From assembly GCF_024171955.1 (NCBI RefSeq), contig NZ_JAMTCS010000001.1, positions 620,001 through 684,000 of the forward strand: a DNA stretch of 64,000 nt, in the 5' to 3' direction. The notes beneath the pieces are model-generated. The model was not told the origin of the DNA, did no database searches, and worked only from the letters and a program-made list of their open reading frames with translations. Of the stretch, positions 41,701-49,566 are shown in pieces. This stretch comes from Promicromonospora thailandica (GTDB taxonomy: Bacteria > Actinomycetota > Actinomycetes > Actinomycetales > Cellulomonadaceae). Numbering within the stretch: position 1 is the first letter of the stretch; every line of letters starts with the position of its first letter. The translations under genes were made by a program, and so were the position numbers.

Positions 41701-43862
41701 CGCACGAGACCGCGCACTCGGCCCGGACCGACGACCGTGCGGCGTCCGGATCGCCCTTCCGGATGGACGAGGCTCAGATCCAGGTCGTCCGCGAGGAGCC
41801 CGTCAGCCAAACCCTGTCGTCCAGCGGACCGCGCCAGGGTTTCGGCGAGCCCCGCACCACGGCTGCGGAGGCTCATGGCCCGCTCGGAGCCCTCCGCGAC
41901 CAGCCGCCGGTGCGTCCGGCGGGACAAGGGGATTACGGGGAGGAGTTCGGCTCGACGCTGCGCACCGACCCGGCCTACGCGCACGGAGCAGCCGCCCAGG
42001 AGCTCTACACGGCCCGGCTCGATGTCCTGCGACAACAGTACGTCGACGCGAGAACCGCCATGGACGTGAACGGCCCGGCCGACGCCGCGCAGGTCGAGGA
42101 ACTTCGACGAGGTGTGACCGACGCCGCGGGACGCCTCCGCGCCGAGAGCGCGATGATCGCGGACACCGTCCGCGAGTTCCACGACCGGTACGCGGAGCTG
42201 GGCCGCGAGCTCTCCCACGACCTGGGCGCCCGGATCTGGTACACGCGGCAGATCAGTTCCGTGGAGGACGAGTTCCGTGCCGCGCTCACGAACCAGGGGG
42301 TCGTCGCCCTGGCAGGTCTGGAGCGCCACTTCAGCGCGCAGGCGCAAGCCGTGCGCGCTGCGGCCCACACCGATCTCGCGGGTCCGGACGCGCGGTCGCA
42401 GGACTGGCGGAGCGCCGTCTGGCAGACACGACGCGAGCAGCTGGACGCCACCTACCGCGAGGCGTTGGCGCATGCGGCGCAGGAGTACCCCGCCACGGTG
42501 GCGGAGGCGACGTCCACCCTCCCGACCACCGACGGCTCGGCCGCTGACGTCCTGCACGACCCGGACTCCAGTTCCGCCGCCGTGCACGCCGAGCACCTGG
42601 CTCAGGTGCGGGCACGCTTCCACGAGGCGCTCGACCACGCACAGGACTCGGTCACCGCCGGCATCGTGAGCAGGACCGCACACCAGGAGACGGCAGACGA
42701 GCACCTGACACCCGAGGCAGCGCTGCTGGCCGCTTTCGAGATCGAGGACCCTGCTCTGACGGAGACCGCCGCGGCGGTGCTGCGTGCGGAGTTCGACGGG
42801 GCGCTGCGCGCCACGGCGGCCGCGCAGCCGGCCCCGGCCGAGAGCGTCCCGGAGCAGGCCTCGCCGGACTGGGACGGATGGCTCGCCCGGCAGGTCGAGG
42901 ATCTGCCGGTGCGGCTCGCCCTCGAGGCGGCGCGTGCCGCTGCCGTGGCCGAGGCACGCGATCTGGGCGAGACCATGGGACGCGCCTGGGAGTCCGCGCT
43001 ACCGGTGCCCAGCCCGATCTTCGTGAAGGTCTTCGACATCATGCCCGGCCCGGTTCCCGCCGTCCTGCGCGAGGCCGTCGTGGACGCCTACGTCGCCGAC
43101 GTCACGACCAGGTTCGACGACGCGTTCGCGGGCCTCACCGCGGCGGGCAGCGCGCGCGGCCTGCTCGGAACGAGGCTGCAGGAGTGGCACCTGTTCTCCC
43201 GGCAGGCCACGGAGCGCCTGGACATGTGGTTCCCCGTCGCTCTCGCCGGCAGGCGGGCGGTCAGCGTCGCGGAGAGGCACTTCGACCAGCATCTCGCCGG
43301 TCTGGAACCGGCGGCACCCCTGTCGACCCATCAGGCGCAGCGTCTGAGGCACGAGTTCGCCGTCCGGGCACAGGAAGCCTTCACCCAGATCTTTGCCGGA
43401 CACACCGGGGAGGCCTCGGACCTCACCGCCCGGACCTGGCGATGGGAGGCCGTGCTGTCCGGCCTCACCAGGGACGTTCCGGACCAGGTCGCCTTCGAGG
43501 CGACGGCCGCGACGTCGCTGCACGAGGCCGGCCAGTCGTTCCAGAGGCTGAGCCGGGGCCACGACCTGGACACCGACCGGCTCGAGGAGCTCGCCGTCGG
43601 CTACCGGAGGGACTGGTTCCACGAGCTGCGCACCGTCTGGGCGCCGCCCGGCCTCCCGGAGACATGGCTGGACCACGAAGAGCAGACGGACGACGCGTTC
43701 ACCGGCGGGCTGACCGACCTCTGGACGACCGAGGCAGAGCCCGAGTGGCAGAAGTCCTCGCAGAGCATCCCGCGCGAGGACGGCGGCCCGGTCTACTGCG
43801 TCGAGGCAGCTCCGGTCTGCTTCGCTCCCTACCGCACCGAGAGACAGGAACCCCCACGATGA
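38781..43862 (+). CDS. giant WXG100-headed protein with helical repeats and DUF397-half end
   Basis: 1693 residues. An N-terminal WXG100-like hairpin (G-M-D-W-S-G-S-A-A-G-S-M near 44-55) is followed by one or two hydrophobic segments at about 110-165, more G/A-rich helices to ~225, and a P/S/G-rich spacer to ~400. A very long charged helical body has repeating W-(E/Q)-x-x...L-P-x-R-(L/I)...E signatures (about seven units). The last ~40 residues hold W-Q-K-S-S-Q-S...Y-C-V-E-A, the first DUF397 half. No enzymatic motif is recognised. The plan resembles LXG/WXG-headed polymorphic toxins exported by type VII systems. Its stop overlaps the YbaB-like ATG (ATGA). Confidence 0.83.
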   Translation: MPSGTSYGFGVDYYAMYELGNAWIRLGDELDERTRTMSQAVAGMDWSGSAAGSMRTVWGEGSGDATSIAGVTSLLMGARDNAYQIGGAIHHYAAKVLEAEERAEKLALASFLGGLFGSLLTLAFPLIASVGFFGRAFIILDQAVGRLAGVITRMIPNALLGPGARAVAERGLGYIGAAITGAATNTAVDFAIQAISHRAVGETWKPTAIDAAFSAGFGGVFGAVGYVGFRGNHLPGPNTSVPRVTVPAPSSGSPGLPQRSASGGFVPTVRDDGLHQAPAVRPTELNLRQVPVPSGRTATPPHGSGSATPAPSPDAGGAGGRRHDAGGQDENLTLVAPAAIRVEGGGAEWAVPLGGARETPSEGSGGEGAVPFGGTRETPPADGGVIGGAAPRPVPEPHAGGHDPAVHAGTTEALTFRRDEWQTFLDDRDAVYLNRLDLEERYNWATAFGPDKDVVATQARFRERDPEGTALIERDPATLRDLNASYHRDLRQGFEASWHRTGGRPDADPGWAAELSRLRGGLGDRFEHFAHRQRLLDEFDDAFTRSLDQFRSDDLFGGAYLADPPESAHAVRYDEATGMPVAFRDPGPAAHVRATGRAEVTAATDLAWQSAGNRRPAGEHARTLDESISDLHSGLPARLAHRSDQERQVEHAGRDFDRAHADWQDDVRVGGQISEEAADRARHEFLRDLRRHHDDLGRQLEGAPPERFGRAWERTNEGLVGTVPERLEHSGFRARALERGQRALDDALARHQERSPLEATVSEDSRERLAMAWNRDIETTVDDHWFRAREAAARQPGSAAPEGPDLTPDGQLSWDERFEDLASTLPHRITHELEKDIVLGQAARDFHHLAGHPDDLRGQRYDVSVKQFDDIAKDFRTDTLTQYDRIWAPAEADSRAWLAHEASRADLFATTLARAQESPLQAPPRPAPRPDADAPVTGTRSEATPLRIDPDLGRQPDSAESSSGRSTSLGDQQTHETAHSARTDDRAASGSPFRMDEAQIQVVREEPVSQTLSSSGPRQGFGEPRTTAAEAHGPLGALRDQPPVRPAGQGDYGEEFGSTLRTDPAYAHGAAAQELYTARLDVLRQQYVDARTAMDVNGPADAAQVEELRRGVTDAAGRLRAESAMIADTVREFHDRYAELGRELSHDLGARIWYTRQISSVEDEFRAALTNQGVVALAGLERHFSAQAQAVRAAAHTDLAGPDARSQDWRSAVWQTRREQLDATYREALAHAAQEYPATVAEATSTLPTTDGSAADVLHDPDSSSAAVHAEHLAQVRARFHEALDHAQDSVTAGIVSRTAHQETADEHLTPEAALLAAFEIEDPALTETAAAVLRAEFDGALRATAAAQPAPAESVPEQASPDWDGWLARQVEDLPVRLALEAARAAAVAEARDLGETMGRAWESALPVPSPIFVKVFDIMPGPVPAVLREAVVDAYVADVTTRFDDAFAGLTAAGSARGLLGTRLQEWHLFSRQATERLDMWFPVALAGRRAVSVAERHFDQHLAGLEPAAPLSTHQAQRLRHEFAVRAQEAFTQIFAGHTGEASDLTARTWRWEAVLSGLTRDVPDQVAFEATAATSLHEAGQSFQRLSRGHDLDTDRLEELAVGYRRDWFHELRTVWAPPGLPETWLDHEEQTDDAFTGGLTDLWTTEAEPEWQKSSQSIPREDGGPVYCVEAAPVCFAPYRTERQEPPR

Positions 43863-44242
43863 GCACGACACCAGAGTTCGACGTCAAGGCCCTGGCGGCG
43901 CAGACCCGGCAGATGCAGGAGAGCATGGCCAGGGCGCGGGAGCGGATCGAGCAGCTCCAGGCGACCGGGAACGACGGGACCGGCATGGTCACCGCGACGG
44001 TCGGTGGTGACGGCCGCGTGCTGTCCCTGAGGATCGATCCGTCGGTGATCGACCCGACGCGGCCCGACGTCGTCGAGGACCTTGTCGTCGCCGCCACCAA
44101 CACCGCGATCGACGCGCTGCGCGACCTGCACGCGGAGAGCATCGGCGCGGTGACGGAACAGATCGGCGGTCTGCTCGACGGGCTGGACGGGAGCCCGTTC
44201 GGCGGGGCGGGCCACGTGCCGCCGCCCGAGCAGCACCGCTGA
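43859..44242 (+). CDS. YbaB/EbfC family DNA-binding-like protein
   Basis: 127 residues with a long first helix (A-A-Q-T-R-Q-M-Q-E-S-M-A-R-A-R-E-R), a three-strand sheet (M-V-T-A-T-V-G-G-D-G-R-V-L-S-L-R-I-D-P-S-V-I) and a final helix. YbaB/EbfC proteins are small nucleoid proteins, and relatives are common next to WXG100 genes in actinobacteria. The ATG overlaps the giant's stop by four bases, so it is tightly coupled and may be a chaperone or immunity-like partner rather than a DNA binder (inference). Confidence 0.85.
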   Translation: MSTTPEFDVKALAAQTRQMQESMARARERIEQLQATGNDGTGMVTATVGGDGRVLSLRIDPSVIDPTRPDVVEDLVVAATNTAIDALRDLHAESIGAVTEQIGGLLDGLDGSPFGGAGHVPPPEQHR

Positions 44243-44263
44243 CCGCGCACCGTGGCACCGGGC

Positions 44264-47200
44264 TCAGGCCCGGGCCACGACCGCCACCTCCACGCACGCA
44301 CGCTCGCTGTCGGGGATCACATTTCCCTGGGCGTCGCGGGCGCTGCGTGACCCGGACGCCCACTGCGTCCCGTCCTGGTCGGTGACGACATGAGGTGTCC
44401 GGGGCGCGGGAATGCTCTGCCCCTGGCGGTCCGTGCGGGGAGCAAGGGGGTGGGGGCTGTCCTGCGCCTCCGGTCGGGACTCGAACGCTTGCCAGATCAC
44501 GGCGAGGTCTTCGGCGCTGAGCGAGGACCCGCCGCTCGACACATCCCCCGGGTCCCTGTCGGTCCCGACCACCATCCGGGTGATGTCGTGCACGGCCTGG
44601 TCGATCGCCGCGCGTCCCGTCTCGCTCCCTGCCGGGTCCTGGACCGTGGCGGCAGCGTGCGCCGCGTGGAGCTGGTCACCGACCGCCACATGCAGGTGGA
44701 AGAGGTCGCCTCCAGGCAGCCGCGGACCGAGATCGTTGACCTGCTGCCGGACGGCGGCGGCCAGCTCGTCCGCGAAGTACCGGACGTCCTCGACGCCGAC
44801 CCCCGGACCCTGCTGCACCCGTAGCCGTACCGACGCCTCGCTGACCCACTCCCCCGAGGGGAGCTGATAGCGCCTCGCATCGAATCGGACCGTCTGGGGG
44901 TTCTCCGTAGCCTGGGCGTCGGGTCGCTGCGCAACGAAGGTGCCGTCGACCGGGCTGGCGGGCGCGAGCTCACGGAGACCGGCGTGGTCGTTGTGAGCAC
45001 CATCGCCCAGATCCAGGCTCTGCATGCCTTGGGTGATCGGGGACAAGGTGTCCTGTTCTGTCTCGTCGACAGGAGAACCTGACACCGAGATGTCATCCAC
45101 GAGAATCTCGTCCTGCGGAACCGTGGGGAACAAGCTCGCGAATTGAGCATAACGGTCAACCCCGAGAAGGTCGTGAGCCGCCCAGGCCACGTCGACGTTT
45201 CCCTCAAGAAACCCGCGCAGCGGACCATACCGCTGGACGGTGCGGTACATGTCCCCCAGCAGGCCGTCCAAGGCGGCTTCGTCGGCGGTGTCCGCGGACT
45301 GCATCAGGCTCCAGAGGGAACGGGCGAGGTTCCGACGCACCATCCTGACCCAGTGGCGCTGCAGTCGGTCATCCTCCGCGCGGACAGCATGGTTCGCCTC
45401 GTCCCACGACCTCATGAGCTCCGTCTGGCTCGTGTCCGGCCTGGGGAAGCTCCCCGTGTAGCCGTCGGTGAGAAGCACGGTGTGCCGCACCGGGTAATCG
45501 CCCTCCCACGATGCCGCATCCGCGGCGCGCTCTCGGACGAAGTCCGCGTGCGCGTCCAGAAGCTCCTTCTCGATGTACCGGGCATCAGCCGGCACTGCCA
45601 TCGCCTCGGTCCACTCCTCGAGGAGCAGGGGACCACGGTCGAGCGCGGGATCCAGCACCACGGGGACAATGCGACCGTCATCGAGCTGTCCCGGTACGAC
45701 AGGCGCGGTGTGGTAGAACCACTCCAAGGTAACCGGAGCATCGTGCCGCGCTCCCCGCGCGTACGGGGTAGTCACGGTGGGCCTCCTCAGGACCGCGGAC
45801 GCCGCGAAGACCTGCCGCGGTTCGGCACCCCAGCGCAGCAGCTGCGCCGACCAGTGCAGGGAGCGCAGGTCGCAGCCGTCCTCCGGGTGTTCGGCTGCCA
45901 CCGGCACCGTGCCGTGCTCGACGTGCTCGAACGTCGTGAACGGCAGTCGTCGGTACCACTCGCGGAGCTGGTCGAACGGGACCGGGCTCGAGTCGGCATG
46001 CCCCAGGAGGTCGTAAAACACGTGCTCGTAATCGGGCCATCTCCGGACGAGCTCGTCCTCGAGCGAGGTCGAGGTGTCCAGCTCGCCCCAGGCCCGTCGG
46101 ATGTTGGCCAGCGCGTTCAGGTCACGGTCCAGTGCTGCGAGCTGTCCCAGCACCCAGTCCACTCTGTCCGCGTCCCGGAAGAACTCCGCCGTCGCGAGAG
46201 CAATACCTGCGGCGTGCTCGTACGGGCGGGCGAGCTCGTCGTTCGTAGCGCGCGTGCCGGGGCCGGTGGGCCGAGTCATGATCATCTCCACGTGGCGAGC
46301 GGCCGGTGGGGAGAGCCGCCCCTCCGCCACAGCCACGTCGACGAGGCCTGCCAGAGAGCTGCCGGCGGCATGATGAAAGATCTCGGCCACGGTCTCCTGG
46401 TCCTCGGCCACCGTCGACTGGCGCCAGAGCAGCGTGAAGAGCGCGGGCGCGTCCACCGGGCTCTGCGTCAGGAGCGCCTCGGCCCTGGAGGCGTAGAACT
46501 GGTGTACCGCGCCGACGGGATCATGGCTGAGGGGCCGGCTCTCCACCGTTTCGGGGGCGGCGGCCGGCTCGGGCTGGTAGCGCATGAGCCCGATCCAGGC
46601 CGCGTCCTGGGGGAGCACTGCGAGACTGCCTACCTGGCCGTCGAGAAAGACCACGGCGTCCTCGGTGTCGACCACGTTGAACAGGTGGCCGCGGTCCTCC
46701 CACCCGACGTACACGACGCCTCGGCTCCCCGGGCGTTCGCGGATCCGGTCGATCACCTCGTCGTAGCTCTCGACGAGGACGAACGTGCCCTTGTGGCGTT
46801 GCTGGAGCAGTTCCATGCCGTAGAAGCTCGGGCCGGTCGGTGGAATCCGGACGTCCGGCCGCCCGTCGAGCATGTGGTCGACGGCGACCACCGCCTGGTT
46901 GCAGTTCTCCGTGCCGCGCGTGGGATTCAGGTGACCGAGCATCGGGAAACGCTCCCCCAGGAACCGTTCGGCCTCGGCGAGGACCAGGTCGTCAGCTCCC
47001 TCGAGAACGTTCTGGTTGATCGACGGGCGCGTGGTGACTCCCGCCACGGCACGATCGATCAGGGGCCACGGCCGCTGGGTATCCGCCACCGCCGGTGACG
47101 CGTCCTGCGCCACGGTCCGTAACCGTCTGTGCTCCCACCGGAACTCGGCCACGCGCTCCGGGGGCGCGGGAAGCGGACGCTGAGCGGTGTCCAAGACCTG

Positions 47201-49351
47201 CGGCACACCGGCGGACGAACCAGGGTTGGCACGCCGCTGGGACGGTCTCAGCCGCACGGGCTCGGACAGGCGCCCCATCCTGACGGTGGGCGGCCCCGGC
47301 AGGAGCTCCAGCATCTCCAGCACGCGCCCGGGTAGCTGGACGGTGGCGCCCACGTGGGTGCTCGCTATGTGGTCGTCGAGCACGTCGAGCGACTCCACCA
47401 AGGCCTCTTCACTCCGGGTGACCGCACGCACCTGGGGGCGCAGATGATCGTCTGACCGGAGGAACTCGAACACTCCCTCCCAGATCTCGTCGGGCCGGGG
47501 GTGGCGGGCGATCGCGTCCTGGAGCAGAAAGAGGTCCAGGTCACCGCCGCGCAGCGAGAGGCTGCGCAGGGCGGTGAGGACCATGTCCTGGGTGAAGGCG
47601 AGCGTGGCCGGCCCGGACGACAGGGTCTGGTCGTGTCGGACGCGCACCTCGCTGCCGGGGAGCCAAGACATGCCGTCGGTCCCCCGCGCTGTCTCGAGTC
47701 CGCGCACGCGGGGTACGTGTGTGCCGCTGTAGCCCACCGACTCCAGGACCTTCCCTGTCAGGTCCAGTCCCGTCCGGTACATCACGGAGTGCCGTTTGAA
47801 CTTGAGGCGGAGCGCGTCGTCCGCCTCCGTGGGCGGCCTGAGCGCCCCGAGGTAGAGCTGCTCCTGGTCGAGGCGGTACTGCTCGTCCAGCTTCTCGATG
47901 TGGATATCGAGCAGGGGGTGGTGCGGCGGCGCGACCAGCGCGTTGTTCTGGTAAGCGACCCGCCCGTCCGGCATCTCCTCGTAGTCGACCGCGAACGCGC
48001 TCTTGCTGGCCACGACCCCCGTTGCCGACAGGTCGCGGAGGGTGGTCACGTGATCACCTCCGTCGACGTACATACCACCGAAGTCGGACACGATCTGGAT
48101 CCGGAGGATGTCGCTGGCCGCCGCCCAGCCCGCGCCGGACCGCTTGGCGCGTTCGATCTGTACGAGCCGCGTCGTGGGTGCGGCGCGCGCCGCGTTGTAC
48201 ACCTCGTCCACGTTGACGAGCACGATGTCGTCTTCTGCGGCGGCGACGGACAGCAGCTCGAGGTGCCTGGCCCGCGGGCTGTCCGGGTCGATCTCGTCGG
48301 AACGACCCTGGAGCTCGTCCCGGGTGACGTCGGTCCACAGGACGAACGTCGCCTGCCCGCGTCCGATCGAGGCACTGCTCCGGAAGTTCTGCCAGAACAC
48401 CTTCGAGGCACCGTCCAGGGCCGGCACCGACCCGAGCCAGATGGCATGGACGACCTGGGGCATCTCGACGTGTTGCGTCGGGAGCAGCGGCGCAGCAGGG
48501 TCCGGGGCCCACCGGCGATCATTCCGGCGGTGAACGACGCTGTGCGATTCTTCAGGAATGTCCCACGTGCGGGGGTTCATGTCGGAGTTCGAGACAACTT
48601 CCGCCAGGAGGTCCATGCTGCGCAGGAAGTGGACGCCTTCGTCGGCGGACAGGGCCGAGTAGTCATAGGGCGTACCGCTCTCGGCGTCCACCAGGAACTT
48701 CGGGGGCTGCGGCGGTCGCAGTCGACCGAAGACGTCCTGGATGTGATCTTGCGTGGGTGTAGCCGCCGAGTAGGTGCGCCGCAGGCGGGCGACGAGGTCT
48801 CCGGCGTCCCTGATCGGTCTGACCTCGTCGTGCAGCCCTCGCACGACCCCCTCCAGCTGGGTCACCGCGGCGATGCGCGGGTTCTTGTCGCCGCCCTTGT
48901 TCCTCCAGAGCTTGATCTTGTCCAGCAGGTCCCCGAGCAGGGCCACCGAGCGGTGGTCGTTGTTCACGGCCCCTACGGCGTCATCGATGCGCCTGAGCTC
49001 GGCAGAACGGCCGGTGACCAACCCAACCGTCCTGACCGTCGATCGGGCGAGCCACTCCTGCGACGTGGGCAGGCCACCGGGCCCGGTCCAGCTCGTCGTG
49101 CCCGCCACCGGCTTGCGGGCAGCAGCACGCGAGCTCTCGGCGACCGCCTGAGGTTTCGGCCCGCCCGGAGCCCTCAGCAGGACCAGCGGGCCCAGCTCGT
49201 CCGGTCCGCCCAACCGGATCGATCCGTCCCTGAGGTTCAGCGTCGCGTCGCCGGCCTGGACGCAGGCGGGATCTCCACCGCCCGGGCTGTGGCGCGAGGT
49301 GCGCCACAGGGGCCTGGCGGGCGGTGTCTGCACGTCGTCGACGCTGGGCAT
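44264..49351 (-). CDS. giant multi-enzyme toxin-like protein: glycosyltransferase + Tox-PL + protein-glutaminase
   Basis: 1695 residues from an ATG with AGGAGC seven bases upstream. In order: DUF397-like N-terminus (L-W-R-T-S-R-H-S...A-C-V-Q); a TcdA/TcdB-like glycosyltransferase (~290-490) with M-P-Q-V-V-H-A-I-W-L-G, A-A-S-D-I-L-R-I-Q-I and a DXD-type Y-V-D-G-G-D near 427; a papain-fold Tox-PL deamidase/protease (~790-920) with C in E-N-C-N-Q-A-V near 817, H in G-H-L-F-N-V-V near 888 and D in F-L-D-G-Q near 902; a protein-glutaminase-like domain (~1130-1300) with G-C-D-L-R-S near 1159, W-F-Y-H-T-A-P-V near 1212 and V-L-D-P-A-L near 1232; and a DUF397-like C-terminus (Q-W-A-S-G-S-R-S...A-C-V-E-V-A-V-V). 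All catalytic residues look present. It lies downstream of giant 3 on the same strand and is probably an ESX effector (inference). Confidence 0.86.
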   Translation of the reverse strand: MPSVDDVQTPPARPLWRTSRHSPGGGDPACVQAGDATLNLRDGSIRLGGPDELGPLVLLRAPGGPKPQAVAESSRAAARKPVAGTTSWTGPGGLPTSQEWLARSTVRTVGLVTGRSAELRRIDDAVGAVNNDHRSVALLGDLLDKIKLWRNKGGDKNPRIAAVTQLEGVVRGLHDEVRPIRDAGDLVARLRRTYSAATPTQDHIQDVFGRLRPPQPPKFLVDAESGTPYDYSALSADEGVHFLRSMDLLAEVVSNSDMNPRTWDIPEESHSVVHRRNDRRWAPDPAAPLLPTQHVEMPQVVHAIWLGSVPALDGASKVFWQNFRSSASIGRGQATFVLWTDVTRDELQGRSDEIDPDSPRARHLELLSVAAAEDDIVLVNVDEVYNAARAAPTTRLVQIERAKRSGAGWAAASDILRIQIVSDFGGMYVDGGDHVTTLRDLSATGVVASKSAFAVDYEEMPDGRVAYQNNALVAPPHHPLLDIHIEKLDEQYRLDQEQLYLGALRPPTEADDALRLKFKRHSVMYRTGLDLTGKVLESVGYSGTHVPRVRGLETARGTDGMSWLPGSEVRVRHDQTLSSGPATLAFTQDMVLTALRSLSLRGGDLDLFLLQDAIARHPRPDEIWEGVFEFLRSDDHLRPQVRAVTRSEEALVESLDVLDDHIASTHVGATVQLPGRVLEMLELLPGPPTVRMGRLSEPVRLRPSQRRANPGSSAGVPQVLDTAQRPLPAPPERVAEFRWEHRRLRTVAQDASPAVADTQRPWPLIDRAVAGVTTRPSINQNVLEGADDLVLAEAERFLGERFPMLGHLNPTRGTENCNQAVVAVDHMLDGRPDVRIPPTGPSFYGMELLQQRHKGTFVLVESYDEVIDRIRERPGSRGVVYVGWEDRGHLFNVVDTEDAVVFLDGQVGSLAVLPQDAAWIGLMRYQPEPAAAPETVESRPLSHDPVGAVHQFYASRAEALLTQSPVDAPALFTLLWRQSTVAEDQETVAEIFHHAAGSSLAGLVDVAVAEGRLSPPAARHVEMIMTRPTGPGTRATNDELARPYEHAAGIALATAEFFRDADRVDWVLGQLAALDRDLNALANIRRAWGELDTSTSLEDELVRRWPDYEHVFYDLLGHADSSPVPFDQLREWYRRLPFTTFEHVEHGTVPVAAEHPEDGCDLRSLHWSAQLLRWGAEPRQVFAASAVLRRPTVTTPYARGARHDAPVTLEWFYHTAPVVPGQLDDGRIVPVVLDPALDRGPLLLEEWTEAMAVPADARYIEKELLDAHADFVRERAADAASWEGDYPVRHTVLLTDGYTGSFPRPDTSQTELMRSWDEANHAVRAEDDRLQRHWVRMVRRNLARSLWSLMQSADTADEAALDGLLGDMYRTVQRYGPLRGFLEGNVDVAWAAHDLLGVDRYAQFASLFPTVPQDEILVDDISVSGSPVDETEQDTLSPITQGMQSLDLGDGAHNDHAGLRELAPASPVDGTFVAQRPDAQATENPQTVRFDARRYQLPSGEWVSEASVRLRVQQGPGVGVEDVRYFADELAAAVRQQVNDLGPRLPGGDLFHLHVAVGDQLHAAHAAATVQDPAGSETGRAAIDQAVHDITRMVVGTDRDPGDVSSGGSSLSAEDLAVIWQAFESRPEAQDSPHPLAPRTDRQGQSIPAPRTPHVVTDQDGTQWASGSRSARDAQGNVIPDSERACVEVAVVARA

Positions 49352-49566
49352 GCGTGGAGCTCCTGCGGCCTCGGACGGCGGACGAAGCAGGCAGAGCGAG
49401 GCCGGGCGGACTCTGCCTCTCAACGCGGACCTGTCCCGAGCGTCGGACACGAACGGCGCTGTCGGTCCGGAGGCACACGACACAGGCACTTTCGGGCAGG
49501 GACTCTGGGCGGATAGGTACCTCGACGACGACGTCGCGCATCCTGCCAAGGCCGCGCAGAGGACCC

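Noticed and set aside
45143..49516. Long plus-strand open frames opposite giant protein 2
   Set aside because: Antisense shadows of GC-rich coding sequence; the minus strand has complete enzyme domains.
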